Assembly: GCF_001905725.1 (NCBI RefSeq)
Contig: NZ_LIWB01000003.1
Coordinates: forward strand, 1 to 64,000
Direction of reading: 5' to 3'
Source of the DNA: Streptomyces sp. CB02400
GTDB taxonomy: Bacteria > Actinomycetota > Actinomycetes > Streptomycetales > Streptomycetaceae
Length of the DNA stretch: 64,000 nucleotides
The position numbers and the translations under genes were made by a program. How positions within the stretch are numbered: position 1 is the first letter of the stretch; each line of letters begins with the position of its first letter. This document shows, one piece after another, positions 16,184-23,732 of this stretch. The notes under the pieces are model-generated. The model was not told the origin of the DNA and made no database searches. It saw only the letters and a list, made by a program, of their open reading frames with translations.

Positions 16184-17122
16184 ATGAGCACCAACTCCCG
16201 CATCCGCACCTTCGGTACCCGCGAGGCCGGCCCCGGCCGCCCCGTCTACGTCACCGGCGAGATCGGCATCAACCACAACGGCGACATCGAGAACGCCTTC
16301 AAGCTGATCGACGCCGCCGCCGAGGCCGGCTGCGACGCGGTCAAGTTCCAGAAGCGCACCCCCGAGATCTGCACCCCGCGCGACCAGTGGGACATCGAGC
16401 GCGACACCCCCTGGGGCCGGATGACGTACATCGACTACCGCCACCGCGTGGAGTTCGGCGAGGACGAGTACCGCCAGATCGACGCCTACTGCAAGAAGAA
16501 GGGCATCGACTGGTTCGCCTCCCCGTGGGACACCGAGGCCGTCGCCTTCCTGGAGAAGTTCGACGTCCCCGCCCACAAGGTGGCCTCCGCCTCCCTCACC
16601 GACGACGAGCTGCTGCGCGCCCTGCGCGCCACCGGCCGTACGGTCATCCTCTCCACCGGCATGTCCACCCCGAAGCAGATCCGCCACGCGGTCGAGGTCC
16701 TGGGCAGCGACAACATCCTCATGTGCCACGCCACGTCGACGTACCCGGCGCAGGCCGAGGAGCTCAACCTCCGCGTCATCAACACCCTCCAGCAGGAGTA
16801 CCCGAACGTCCCGATCGGCTACTCCGGCCACGAGACCGGCCTGCAGACCACCCTCGCCGCCGTCGCCCTCGGCGCCGTCTTCGTCGAGCGGCACATCACC
16901 CTCGACCGTGCCATGTGGGGCTCCGACCAGGCCGCCTCCGTCGAGCCGCAGGGCCTGACCCGCCTGGTGCGCGACATCCGCACCATCGAGGCCTCCCTCG
17001 GTGACGGCGTCAAGAAGGTCTACGACTCCGAGCTGGGCCCGATGAAGAAGCTGCGCCGCGTCACCGGCGTGGTCGCCGAGGCGGAGATCGCCACCGCCGC
17101 CGGCGAGCCCGTGGCCGTCTGA
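16184..17122 (+). CDS. NeuB-like nonulosonic acid (sialic/Kdn) synthase
   Basis: The 312-residue TIM-barrel protein has VTGEIGINHNGDIENAFKLI (about 24-43), AGCDAVKFQKRTPE, WFASPWDTEAV, KVASASLTDDELL, ILSTGMSTPKQI, CHATSTYPAQ and GYSGHETGLQ. These are the hallmark motifs of enzymes condensing phosphoenolpyruvate with a hexose or N-acyl hexosamine. It ends soon after the barrel and lacks the C-terminal antifreeze-like SAF domain of classical NeuB (about 340-350 residues). It follows the synthetase/phosphatase gene by 14 bases, so the two are probably co-transcribed. A 2-epimerase for ManNAc is absent, and a built-in phosphatase partner is adjacent. I therefore infer a mannose-6-P route to Kdn-9-P rather than Neu5Ac. 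Confidence 0.87.
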   Translation: MSTNSRIRTFGTREAGPGRPVYVTGEIGINHNGDIENAFKLIDAAAEAGCDAVKFQKRTPEICTPRDQWDIERDTPWGRMTYIDYRHRVEFGEDEYRQIDAYCKKKGIDWFASPWDTEAVAFLEKFDVPAHKVASASLTDDELLRALRATGRTVILSTGMSTPKQIRHAVEVLGSDNILMCHATSTYPAQAEELNLRVINTLQQEYPNVPIGYSGHETGLQTTLAAVALGAVFVERHITLDRAMWGSDQAASVEPQGLTRLVRDIRTIEASLGDGVKKVYDSELGPMKKLRRVTGVVAEAEIATAAGEPVAV

Positions 17123-17174
17123 CCCCGCACCCCACCCACCCCACCCTTACGACGACGGGAACGGTCGTACGTCG

Positions 17175-18239
17175 ATGAGCCCCCGCGCCGGCCGGTCCGG
17201 ACCCCACACTCTCGCCTTCGTCGAGAGCCCGGTACAACTGCTCAACGTGCTGGAGTGGGCGCACGCGCATGCGCCCGGCGTGGGGCTCACCCTCGTGGTG
17301 CTGTCCCCGGTCGACCCCATGACCCGCGGCCAGTTGCGCCGCATGGCGGAGCTGGCCCGCGAGGAGGGTCACGAGGTCCGCTGGGAGGAGGCACGCGGGG
17401 GAGCGGGCGCCCCGCTGCAGACGGTCGGCGGCCTCACCGGGCCGCTCCGCCGGGCCGCCCGCGTCGTCCTCGGCGACCCCTTCTCCCGCTACGTCCAGCT
17501 GCTGCTGACGATCACCCGCGCCCGTGAGGTCGTCGTCGTCGACGACGGCACCGCGACCATGGAGTTCGTCGGCCAACTGGCCCGCGGCGAACGCCTGGTG
17601 CGCTGGCACCGCAAGGGCGGCCGGCCCGGCCCCCGCGAACTCGTCCTCGCCCCCGTGTCCGCCGCCGCCCGGCGCCGGCTCACCCCCGGTGAGAAGCGCA
17701 CGGTGGAGGTCTTCACCTCCATGCCCATGGAGGACACCCCGCCCGGCGTCACCGTCAGCTCCCACACCTTCGCCTGGACCCGGGACCGCTTCGGCCCGCC
17801 CCGTGTCACCCGGGGCGCCGACATGGTCGGCACGTCCCTGGTGGAGACCGGCGTGGTGGACGCCGACGCCTACCTGGAGGCCGTACGCGCCCTGGCCGCC
17901 ACGCACGGCGCCAAGCGCTACTTCGCCCACCGCCGCGAGAGCACGGAGAAACTCCACCGGCTCGCCGTCGAGACGGGACTGGAGATCGTCCGCCCCGAGC
18001 TCCCGCTGGAGCTCATCGCCCGGCGCGGCCCCATCGGCGCCACCGTCCTCAGCTTCCCCTCCACGGTCGTCCACACCCTCCCGCTGGCCCTAGCCGGCAC
18101 CGGCGTCCGCGTCGTGGTGTGCGACATAGACCCCGCCTGGCTGACCAAGCACGCCTCCCCCCGGGCCCAGGGCTTCCTGGCCAACGTCACCGACACGGCC
18201 AGGTCCGCCCACCACCTGCGGACGGCTCCGGCGGTCTGA
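17175..18239 (+). CDS. Putative sialyl/polysialyltransferase-like glycosyltransferase
   Basis: The 354-residue protein has no transmembrane segment and looks like a GT-B enzyme distantly related to GT52/polysialyltransferases. FVESPVQLLNVLEWAHAH opens the first Rossmann half, EVVVVDDGTATMEFVGQLA supplies an acidic DDG motif, RYFAHRRESTEKLHRLA supplies a His/Arg/Glu region, and LSFPSTVVHTLPLALAGTG supplies the Ser/Thr nucleotide-binding motif. It is the last gene of the rightward surface-polymer operon, 52 bases after the NeuB-like gene. ATG 17175 is the first in-frame start with the fold beginning about 15 residues later. Substrate assignment is by context. Confidence 0.7.
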   Translation: MSPRAGRSGPHTLAFVESPVQLLNVLEWAHAHAPGVGLTLVVLSPVDPMTRGQLRRMAELAREEGHEVRWEEARGGAGAPLQTVGGLTGPLRRAARVVLGDPFSRYVQLLLTITRAREVVVVDDGTATMEFVGQLARGERLVRWHRKGGRPGPRELVLAPVSAAARRRLTPGEKRTVEVFTSMPMEDTPPGVTVSSHTFAWTRDRFGPPRVTRGADMVGTSLVETGVVDADAYLEAVRALAATHGAKRYFAHRRESTEKLHRLAVETGLEIVRPELPLELIARRGPIGATVLSFPSTVVHTLPLALAGTGVRVVVCDIDPAWLTKHASPRAQGFLANVTDTARSAHHLRTAPAV

Positions 18240-18363
18240 GTCCCCGACACCGGAAGGGAGCGGATGTCCGGGTGCTCGCTCGTGTCGGCGAAACCCGATG
18301 CCACCAGGTGAGAGCGCCCGTACGCTGGCCGTGGAGCCGGTTCTCGCCCCGCTGGAGGTCCTG

Positions 18364-18561
18364 ATGAGTGTGCCCGCGTCCGAGGGCTTCAGCCACCCGC
18401 AGCCGAGGCCGCGCCTGTCGGTCGAGGAGTTGCTGGCGGCGAAGAACACCCAGCCGATCCGTTCCCTGGACGACCTCGCCGCCGACACCTTCGAGTCGGA
18501 CGAGGAGCTGGAAGAGTTCCTCGCCTTCACCTACGCCGGGCGCCGTCGCGACGCCGCCTGA
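18364..18561 (+). CDS. Small acidic antitoxin-like protein
   Basis: The 65-residue protein starts at ATG 18364 with GGAGG 5 nt upstream. It has a Pro/Arg/Ser N-terminal part, LSVEELLAAKNTQPIRSLDDLA in the middle, and a strongly acidic C-terminal helix (FESDEELEEFLAFTYAGRR). Size, charge layout and position 9 bases before a PIN-domain toxin reading frame mark it as the antitoxin of a type II toxin-antitoxin pair. The antitoxin family is not recognised by motif. The phrase RSLDDLA...F.SDEELEEF is typical of short antitoxins fused to PIN toxin operons in Streptomyces. Confidence 0.7.
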   Translation: MSVPASEGFSHPQPRPRLSVEELLAAKNTQPIRSLDDLAADTFESDEELEEFLAFTYAGRRRDAA

Positions 18562-18570
18562 TCCCGCCGC

Positions 18571-18976
18571 ATGCAACCCGTCATCCTCGACACCGATGTC
18601 GCCTCCCTGCTGCACAAGCGCAAGCTGACCGGAGCACTGGCGGACCCGCCTGATCGGCCGCGAACCGCTGATCACCTTCGTGACCTACGGTGAACTCACG
18701 AAGTGGATGGAGATCCGTCACCGGGGCACCCGAAGCCGCCGGGAACTCGCCGACTGGCTCGCCGATGTCCCCGTCCTTCCGGGTGATGAAGCCGTCGCCA
18801 CCACTTGGGGACGACCGTCTGCCGCCGGGACACAGCGCGGCCGGCCCCGCCCCACCAACGACATGTGGATCGCCGCCAGCGCCCTCACCTACGACCTGCC
18901 GCTGGCCACCCTCAACCTCAAGGACTACGAGGACTTCCGCCTTCACCACGGCCTTCGCGTGCCCGGTGCCGAATAG
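18571..18976 (+). pseudogene. PIN-domain (VapC-like) toxin, frameshifted
   Basis: From ATG 18571 the frame reads MQPVILDTDVASLLHKRKLTGALA and then leaves the family pattern at about 18643. The next frame resumes TRLIGREPLITFVTYGELTKW and runs to the stop at 18976 with NDMWIAASALTYDLPLATLNLKDYEDF. Removing one G of the GG at 18642-18643 joins the two into a normal VapC-type ribonuclease of about 134 residues. It would carry the PIN acids LDTD (D7), the Glu of YGEL and the Asp of NDMWIA. So either the toxin is inactivated by a single-base insertion, or this is a sequencing error or slippage site. The antitoxin gene upstream is intact. Confidence 0.75.
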
Positions 18977-19254
18977 CAGCCGTCGCCTGCCGGCATCCGC
19001 CGAATGAACCCGCCCGCGTGCCTTCGGCCGATCGTGGTAACCGTGAGGAGTGGACGGGTGCCGGAACCATGTCCCGGATTGTGATCGACCTCATGGACCG
19101 GCAGGCCATCGGCCTATACCCTCGCAAAAAGGCGGTGAGTGTACCCACCTCCATATACGGCTATGCGTAGGGCAGCCAGATTTTCTCCCCCCAACGGGCT
19201 GATTTTTCTTGATCGGGGGTCAGTGGACGGCTCCGGCGCCCTACTCTTCAAAGG
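18977..19254 (+). promoter_or_regulatory. Gap with leaderless promoter of the amidohydrolase
   Basis: No convincing gene is seen in this 278-base gap. TACTCT at 19242-19247 lies 7 nt before the GTG at 19255, the spacing of a leaderless promoter. The T-rich stretch TTTTTCTT near 19203 is unusually A+T-rich for this genome. Confidence 0.45.
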
Positions 19255-20496
19255 GTGAAACCACTGATGTCACTGGAGTCCGAGATCGATCTCCCCGGGG
19301 GAGCGGTGCTCCCCGGCGCGCTGCCCGAGACCCTGCGCGCCGAACTCGTGGCCTTCCGACGCGACCTGCACATGCACCCGGAACTCGGTCACCAGGAGTT
19401 CCGCACCACCGCGGCGATCAAGGAACGCCTCGAGCAGGCCGGTCTGAAGCCGCGCGTCCTCTCCGGCGGCACCGGCGTGATCTGTGACATCGGAACCGAC
19501 GACGAGGCCGGCACGGACTCGGCGATGCTCGCCCTGCGCGCCGACATCGACGGCCTGCCCATCCCCGACATGAAGGCCGACTGCCCCTACCGCTCCACCG
19601 TGCCCGACCGGGCCCACGCCTGCGGCCACGACGTGCACACCACCGTCGTGCTCGGCACCGGCCTGGTCCTCGCCGAACTGCACCGCCAGGGCCTGCTGCC
19701 CCGTCCCGTGCGGCTGATCTTCCAGCCCGCCGAGGAGGTGCTGCCCGGCGGCGCCGCCGAGGTCATCGAGGACGGCGGACTCGACGGCATCGGCCGGATC
19801 CTCGCCGTGCACTGCGACCCCCGCGTCGACGCCGGGAAGATCGGGCTGCGCGAGGGCGCCATCACCTCCGCCTGCGACCGGCTGGAGATCGCCCTCGACG
19901 GCCCCGGCGGCCACACCGCCCGCCCGCACCTGACCACCGACCTGGTCACCGCCGCCGCCCGGGTCGTCACCGACGTGCCCGCGCTGGTCGGCCGGCGGGT
20001 CGACAGCCGCAGCGGACTCGCCGTGACCTGGGGCCGGGTCGAGTCGGGCCACGCGCCCAACGTCATCCCGCAGCACGCCGAGCTGTCCGGCACCGTGCGC
20101 TGCCTGGACCTGGAGACCTGGCGGCAGGCCCCCGACATCGTGGTCGCCGCCATCGACGAGGTGGCCAACCTGCACCGCGCCAAGTCGGAGATCACCTACG
20201 TGCGCGGCGTCCCGCCGGTCGTCAACGAGGCCGGCGCCACCGAGCTGCTGCGCGACGCCATGATCGCCCGGCGCGGAGCCGACTCCGTCGAGGGCACCGA
20301 ACAGAGCCTCGGCGGCGAGGACTTCTCCTGGTACCTGGAGCGCGTCCCCGGCGCCATGGCCCGCCTCGGCGTCCGCCCCCCGGGCGAGCGCACCGTGCGC
20401 GACCTGCACCAGGGCGACTTCGACGTGGACGAACACGCCATCACCGTAGGAGTGGAACTCTTCACCGGCGCCGCGCTCCTGGACGCCCTGCGCTAG
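19255..20496 (+). CDS. M20D-family amidohydrolase/peptidase
   Basis: The 413-residue metal-dependent hydrolase has the M20D (AmhX/HipO) pattern: RRDLHMHPELGHQEF at about 40, ALRADIDGLPI, HACGHDVHTTVVLGTGLVLA (metal ligands His/Cys-Gly-His), IFQPAEEVLPGGA (catalytic and metal Glu), GPGGHTARPH (dimerisation domain) and SLGGEDFSWYLERVPG near the end. Such enzymes cleave N-acyl or carbamoyl amino acids or peptides. GTG 19255 is supported by TACTCT 7 nt upstream (leaderless); ATG 19267 is an alternative. It stands alone between the toxin remnant and the nucleoside transport cluster. Confidence 0.87.
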   Translation: MKPLMSLESEIDLPGGAVLPGALPETLRAELVAFRRDLHMHPELGHQEFRTTAAIKERLEQAGLKPRVLSGGTGVICDIGTDDEAGTDSAMLALRADIDGLPIPDMKADCPYRSTVPDRAHACGHDVHTTVVLGTGLVLAELHRQGLLPRPVRLIFQPAEEVLPGGAAEVIEDGGLDGIGRILAVHCDPRVDAGKIGLREGAITSACDRLEIALDGPGGHTARPHLTTDLVTAAARVVTDVPALVGRRVDSRSGLAVTWGRVESGHAPNVIPQHAELSGTVRCLDLETWRQAPDIVVAAIDEVANLHRAKSEITYVRGVPPVVNEAGATELLRDAMIARRGADSVEGTEQSLGGEDFSWYLERVPGAMARLGVRPPGERTVRDLHQGDFDVDEHAITVGVELFTGAALLDALR

Positions 20497-20518
20497 GCAT
20501 ACCAGCCCCTCCGGTACA

Positions 20519-20567
20519 ACTCAGCCCCTCCGGCGTTTGAGGAGCGGGGTCCGGGGCGGAGCCCCGG
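20519..20567. terminator. Streptomyces intergenic repeat and hairpin
   Basis: A copy of the CCTCCGGCGTTTGAGGAGCG intergenic repeat (20527-20546) is followed by the 7-bp hairpin CCGGGGC-GGA-GCCCCGG (20551-20567). A related but fully palindromic copy of the repeat lies at 33313-33367. It probably ends amidohydrolase transcription. The rest of the 394-base gap to the next gene holds no coding signal other than the operator at 20825. Confidence 0.5.
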
Positions 20568-20824
20568 GTTCGGGACGGGACGGGAAGGGGCGGCGGGGGC
20601 GAAAACCCCTGTCCGGCCCCACCCCACCACTCCCCACCGCGTCACCTCTCCCGCCCACTCCGCTTGCGCGCCCCGCACACCAGAGGCAGCGTGGGCCGCG
20701 TGCACCCGCGCCCCCCGCACCGATCGCCCGCTTCGGACCCGTACGGCCCCCTGGTTCACAAGGACGTAACCGGCCATCGGCACGAATGGATAACGGCCCC
20801 GCTCGACCCCGTTCCCAGGAGTGT

Positions 20825-20840
20825 CTACGCGCGTTAATGT
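20825..20840 (+). promoter_or_regulatory. Nucleoside-regulon operator and -10 before bmpA copy 1
   Basis: CTACGCGCGTTA (20825-20836) keeps the left half and core of the CTACGCGCGTAG palindrome found before other nucleoside genes. It runs directly into TAATGT (20835-20840), a good -10 hexamer. The same context, TCTACGCGCGTTAATnTGCG, recurs before the second lipoprotein gene. Confidence 0.75.
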
Positions 20841-20890
20841 GCGCCGAACCGAGCGCCCGCTGCGGGGCTTTGGAGAATGGGGAACTTCAG

Positions 20891-21940
20891 ATGCGTCGGA
20901 TATCCAAACTGACCCGCGTCGCGGTGGGGGTCGCCTCGCTCGCACTCGCCGCCACCGCCTGCGGCGGCACCAGCGGTGACAACGGCGACAGCGGCGGCTC
21001 CAAGGAAGACCTCGGCCTCGCCATCGCCTACGACATCGGCGGCAAGGGCGACCAGTCCTTCAACGACGCGGCCTTCGCCGGCCTCACCAAGGCCAAGGAC
21101 GAGTTCGGCTACAAGACCGCCGACGTCGAGCCCACCGAGGGCGAGACCGACGCGGACAAGGAGCAGCGCCTGGCCTCGCTGGCCCGCCAGGGCTACAACC
21201 CGGTCATCGGCGTCGGCTTCGCCTACGGCCCCGCGATGAAGGCCGTCGCCGAGAAGTACCCGAAGACCACCTTCGGCATCGTCGACTCCGTGGTCGAGGG
21301 CGACAACGTCGCCTCCCTCGTCTTCGCCGAGGAGCAGGCCTCCTACCTCGCCGGTGTCGCCGCCGCCAAGGCCACCAAGACCAAGATCGTCGGCTTCGTG
21401 GGCGGTGTGGACATCCCGCTGATCCACAAGTTCCAGGCCGGCTACGAGCAGGGCGTCAAGGCGACCGACCCCGGCGTCAAGGTGATCCCGCAGTACCTGA
21501 CGCAGACCGCGGAGGAGGGCGGCTTCTCCAGCCCCGACAAGGGCAAGGCCGCCGCCGAGGGCCAGATCGAGAAGAAGGCCGACGTCATCTACCAGGCGGC
21601 CGGTCTCTCCGGTCAGGGCGTCATCGAGGCCGCCGCCAAGGCGAAGGTCTGGGCGATCGGTGTCGACTCCGACCAGTACCAGCAGGAAGCCCTCGCCGCG
21701 TACAAGGACTACATCCTCACCTCCGCCCTCAAGGACGTCGGCGGCGCGGTGTACGCCCTGGCCGAGTCCGTCGAGGACGGCAAGCCGCTGACCGGCACCC
21801 AGGTCTTCGACCTCAAGGTGGACGGCGTCGGCCTGTCCGAGAGCAACCCGAAGATGGCCGAGATCCCCGGCCTGACGGACGCCGTGAACAAGGCCAAGGA
21901 AGGCATCATCGACGGCTCCATCCAGGTCAAGACGGATTGA
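20891..21940 (+). CDS. BmpA/PnrA-type nucleoside-binding lipoprotein, copy 1
   Basis: The 349-residue extracytoplasmic solute-binding lipoprotein has the signal MRRISKLTRVAVGVASLAL and the lipobox LAATAC, with lipidated Cys24, followed by a Gly/Ser/Asp linker. The mature part has the Bmp family motifs AIAYDIGGKGDQSFNDAAF, VGFAYGPAMKAVAEKYPKT, VVFAEEQASYLAGVAAAKA-like sequence and GVDSDQYQQEALAAYKD. Relatives bind purine nucleosides for an ABC importer, matching the ATPase and permease genes downstream. ATG 20891 has GGGGA about 8 nt upstream. The transcript likely starts just after the CTACGCGCGT operator. A TnpB element lies directly after its stop codon, separating it from its paralogue. 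Confidence 0.92.
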   Translation: MRRISKLTRVAVGVASLALAATACGGTSGDNGDSGGSKEDLGLAIAYDIGGKGDQSFNDAAFAGLTKAKDEFGYKTADVEPTEGETDADKEQRLASLARQGYNPVIGVGFAYGPAMKAVAEKYPKTTFGIVDSVVEGDNVASLVFAEEQASYLAGVAAAKATKTKIVGFVGGVDIPLIHKFQAGYEQGVKATDPGVKVIPQYLTQTAEEGGFSSPDKGKAAAEGQIEKKADVIYQAAGLSGQGVIEAAAKAKVWAIGVDSDQYQQEALAAYKDYILTSALKDVGGAVYALAESVEDGKPLTGTQVFDLKVDGVGLSESNPKMAEIPGLTDAVNKAKEGIIDGSIQVKTD

Positions 21941-21975
21941 CATGCTCCTCGCCCTGAAGGGCGAGAATTCTGGCC

Positions 21976-22024
21976 TTCCCGACTGGTTGCTGTGCCGCTA
22001 TGCGGCACAGCAACCAGTCGGGAA
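21976..22024 (-). ncRNA. 23-bp hairpin over the tnpB stop, candidate guide-RNA scaffold
   Basis: Bases 21976-21998 pair perfectly with 22002-22024 around a TAT loop. The structure covers the last codons and the stop of tnpB. In characterised TnpB systems the guide (omega) RNA derives from the 3' end of tnpB plus the right end of the element, so this hairpin may be part of that scaffold. It could equally act as a simple terminator. Confidence 0.4.
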
Positions 22025-23209
22025 TCCGTGACTTCCTGTTTCTTCGCGCTGTGCCAGAACGGATTCTGGTCTTACCGGCGCTCCGCAGGCCGATACCGCC
22101 AGTCCGGCGGCCTGGTGGACGTTGATCGTGGCATTGTGGTCGCGATCGTGGACCGTGCCGCAGGCGCTGCAGGTCCATTCCCGTACGTTCAGGGGTTTGG
22201 GCCCGTCCTTGGCCCCGCACGTGGAACAGACCTGACTCGTCGGCTTGAACCGGCCGATCTTCACCAGGGTGCACCCGTACCGTTGCGCCTTGTACTCCAG
22301 CATGTTCACGAACGACGCCCAGCCCGCGTCATGGACGGACTTGGCCAGCCTGGTGCGGGCCAGTCCCGCCACCGACAGGTCCTCCACGGCGATCCCTTGG
22401 TTCTCGGAGACCAGCTTCGTGGAGAGCTGGTGGTGGAACTCACGGCGCGCGTCGGCGACCTTCGCGTGGGCGCGGGCGACCTTCAGGCGGGCCTTGGCGC
22501 GGTTCCTGGATCCCTTCTGCTTGCGGGACAGCTCCCGCTGGGCCTTCTTCAACTTCTTCTCCGCGCGCCGCAGGAAACGCGGGGAGTCGATCTTCGTGCC
22601 GTCGGACAGGACCGCGAAGTGCGTGAGGCCGAGATCGATACCGACGGTGCGGTCGGTGGCGGGCATCCGGGCGGCGTCGGCGGCGGGGTCGGTGTCGATG
22701 ACGAAGGACGCGAAGAACCGGCCGGCCGCGTCCCTGACGACGGTGACGGAGGTCGGGGTGGCGGGCAGCGTGCGGGACCACTTCACCTTCACCGCCCCGA
22801 TCTTCGGCAGGTCCAGACGGCCTGCGACGGTGATCTTCCAGCGGGCATTCGCGGTGAACCGGACCGACTGCCGGTGATCCTTGCGGGACTTGAAACGCGG
22901 TGCGCCCAGCTGCGCGCCCTTGAGGGAGGCGAAGAAGTTGCGGTACGCGGTTTCGGCGTCCCGTAGGGACTGCTGGAGCACCACCGCGGACACCTCACCC
23001 AGCCAGGCACGCCCGGCTGTCCGCTTCGCCTCGGTGATCAGCTTCCGGGACAGCTCCCCGCCCGTCGGGAACGGCCGCCCGGCCCGACGGGCGTCCTCAC
23101 GGGCACGGACCGCGTCGTTGAACACCACGCGGGCGCACCCGAACGCCTTGGCCAACGCGGCTTCCTGGACGGCGTTCGGGTACAGGCGGAAGCCGTACCT
23201 GAGCTGCAT
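21998..23209 (-). CDS. tnpB: TnpB RNA-guided endonuclease family protein
   Basis: The 403-residue protein starts MQLRYGFRLYPNAVQEAALAK, the usual TnpB opening with the N-terminal helix-turn-helix region. The RuvC-like nuclease residues are all present: Asp in GIDLGLTHFAV (about 191), Glu in GIAVEDLSVAG (about 275) and Asp in DRDHNATIN (about 355). The zinc ribbon CSTCG...CSACG is also present, so the enzyme looks active. TnpB proteins are ancestors of Cas12 and cut DNA guided by a transposon-end RNA, helping the element persist. ATG 23209 starts at the family motif; GTG 23227 is an alternative six codons upstream. Its 3' end is embedded in a 23-bp perfect hairpin. Confidence 0.93.
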   Translation of the reverse strand: MQLRYGFRLYPNAVQEAALAKAFGCARVVFNDAVRAREDARRAGRPFPTGGELSRKLITEAKRTAGRAWLGEVSAVVLQQSLRDAETAYRNFFASLKGAQLGAPRFKSRKDHRQSVRFTANARWKITVAGRLDLPKIGAVKVKWSRTLPATPTSVTVVRDAAGRFFASFVIDTDPAADAARMPATDRTVGIDLGLTHFAVLSDGTKIDSPRFLRRAEKKLKKAQRELSRKQKGSRNRAKARLKVARAHAKVADARREFHHQLSTKLVSENQGIAVEDLSVAGLARTRLAKSVHDAGWASFVNMLEYKAQRYGCTLVKIGRFKPTSQVCSTCGAKDGPKPLNVREWTCSACGTVHDRDHNATINVHQAAGLAVSACGAPVRPESVLAQREETGSHGFPTGCCAA

Positions 23210-23408
23210 GACGATCACCCTAGGCACGTCGAACCCATGTCTTCACCGGGAACATGTGAGCGACCCGTCACCATGACGAAGCAGCGTCCGGATCCGCCGG
23301 AACGTCACCGCGACGCTCCGCGTCGCGACCACACGATTCGCTTCACCTCCGGCCCGAAGGCCGGAGCACTGCGAATGGCTCCCGGTAGCCGAACCCGGTA
23401 CACACGCA

Positions 23409-23475
23409 CGGAGAGGGCCCGCACACCGGGCGCCGGCCCTCTCCGTCGTTCCCGCGCCCCTTCGAGGGGCGCGGG
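23409..23475 (+). terminator. Two strong hairpins between the TnpB element and bmpA copy 2
   Basis: An 11-bp stem (23409-23419 with 23435-23445) is followed by a 10-bp stem (23451-23460 with 23466-23475, loop TTCGA). They lie outside the TnpB element and upstream of the second lipoprotein gene, and look like the original terminator of bmpA copy 1, displaced by the insertion. The remainder of 23210-23654 shows no gene. Confidence 0.6.
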
Positions 23476-23654
23476 CCGTGCCGGTACGCGGCTTTGCCGC
23501 GTGGGCGCGAAGAGGGTCCGGGAGCGAAGCCCCCAGGGCGTCCGCTCACCCACCGCCACCCTCCGTTCGCGCCCGGCGACGCCCTGGCCACCGCTCGACG
23601 TTGCGTTGGCCACGGCCGCATAACAAGGTGGACAGAAGGGGTTTTCAGGCAGGT

Positions 23655-23670
23655 CTACGCGCGTTAATCT
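23655..23670 (+). promoter_or_regulatory. Nucleoside-regulon operator and -10 before bmpA copy 2
   Basis: CTACGCGCGTTA (23655-23666) runs into TAATCT (23665-23670), a -10-like hexamer. It is the same arrangement as upstream of bmpA copy 1 and shares the CTACGCGCGT half with the perfect palindromes before nupA, add, deoC and pnp. Confidence 0.75.
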
Positions 23671-23732
23671 GCGGCAAAGCCAGCGCCGCAGCTGAACACG
23701 TCCCGGCGCTTGTACGACTAGGAGCACCACAC

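Larger units (their letters stand above)
21948..23366 (-). mobile_element. IS200/IS605-like TnpB element (no TnpA)
   Basis: An intact tnpB is flanked by the small terminal hairpins expected of this family. One is CTCGCCC-TGAA-GGGCGAG at 21948-21965, just after the bmpA copy 1 stop. The other is CTCCGGCC-CGAA-GGCCGGAG at 23347-23366, upstream of tnpB. No Y1 transposase (TnpA) gene is present, so the element is of the TnpB-only (IS1341-like) kind and would need a partner to move. The exact ends are uncertain. It separates two paralogous lipoprotein genes, and the terminator probably belonging to the first now lies beyond it at 23409-23475. Confidence 0.7.
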
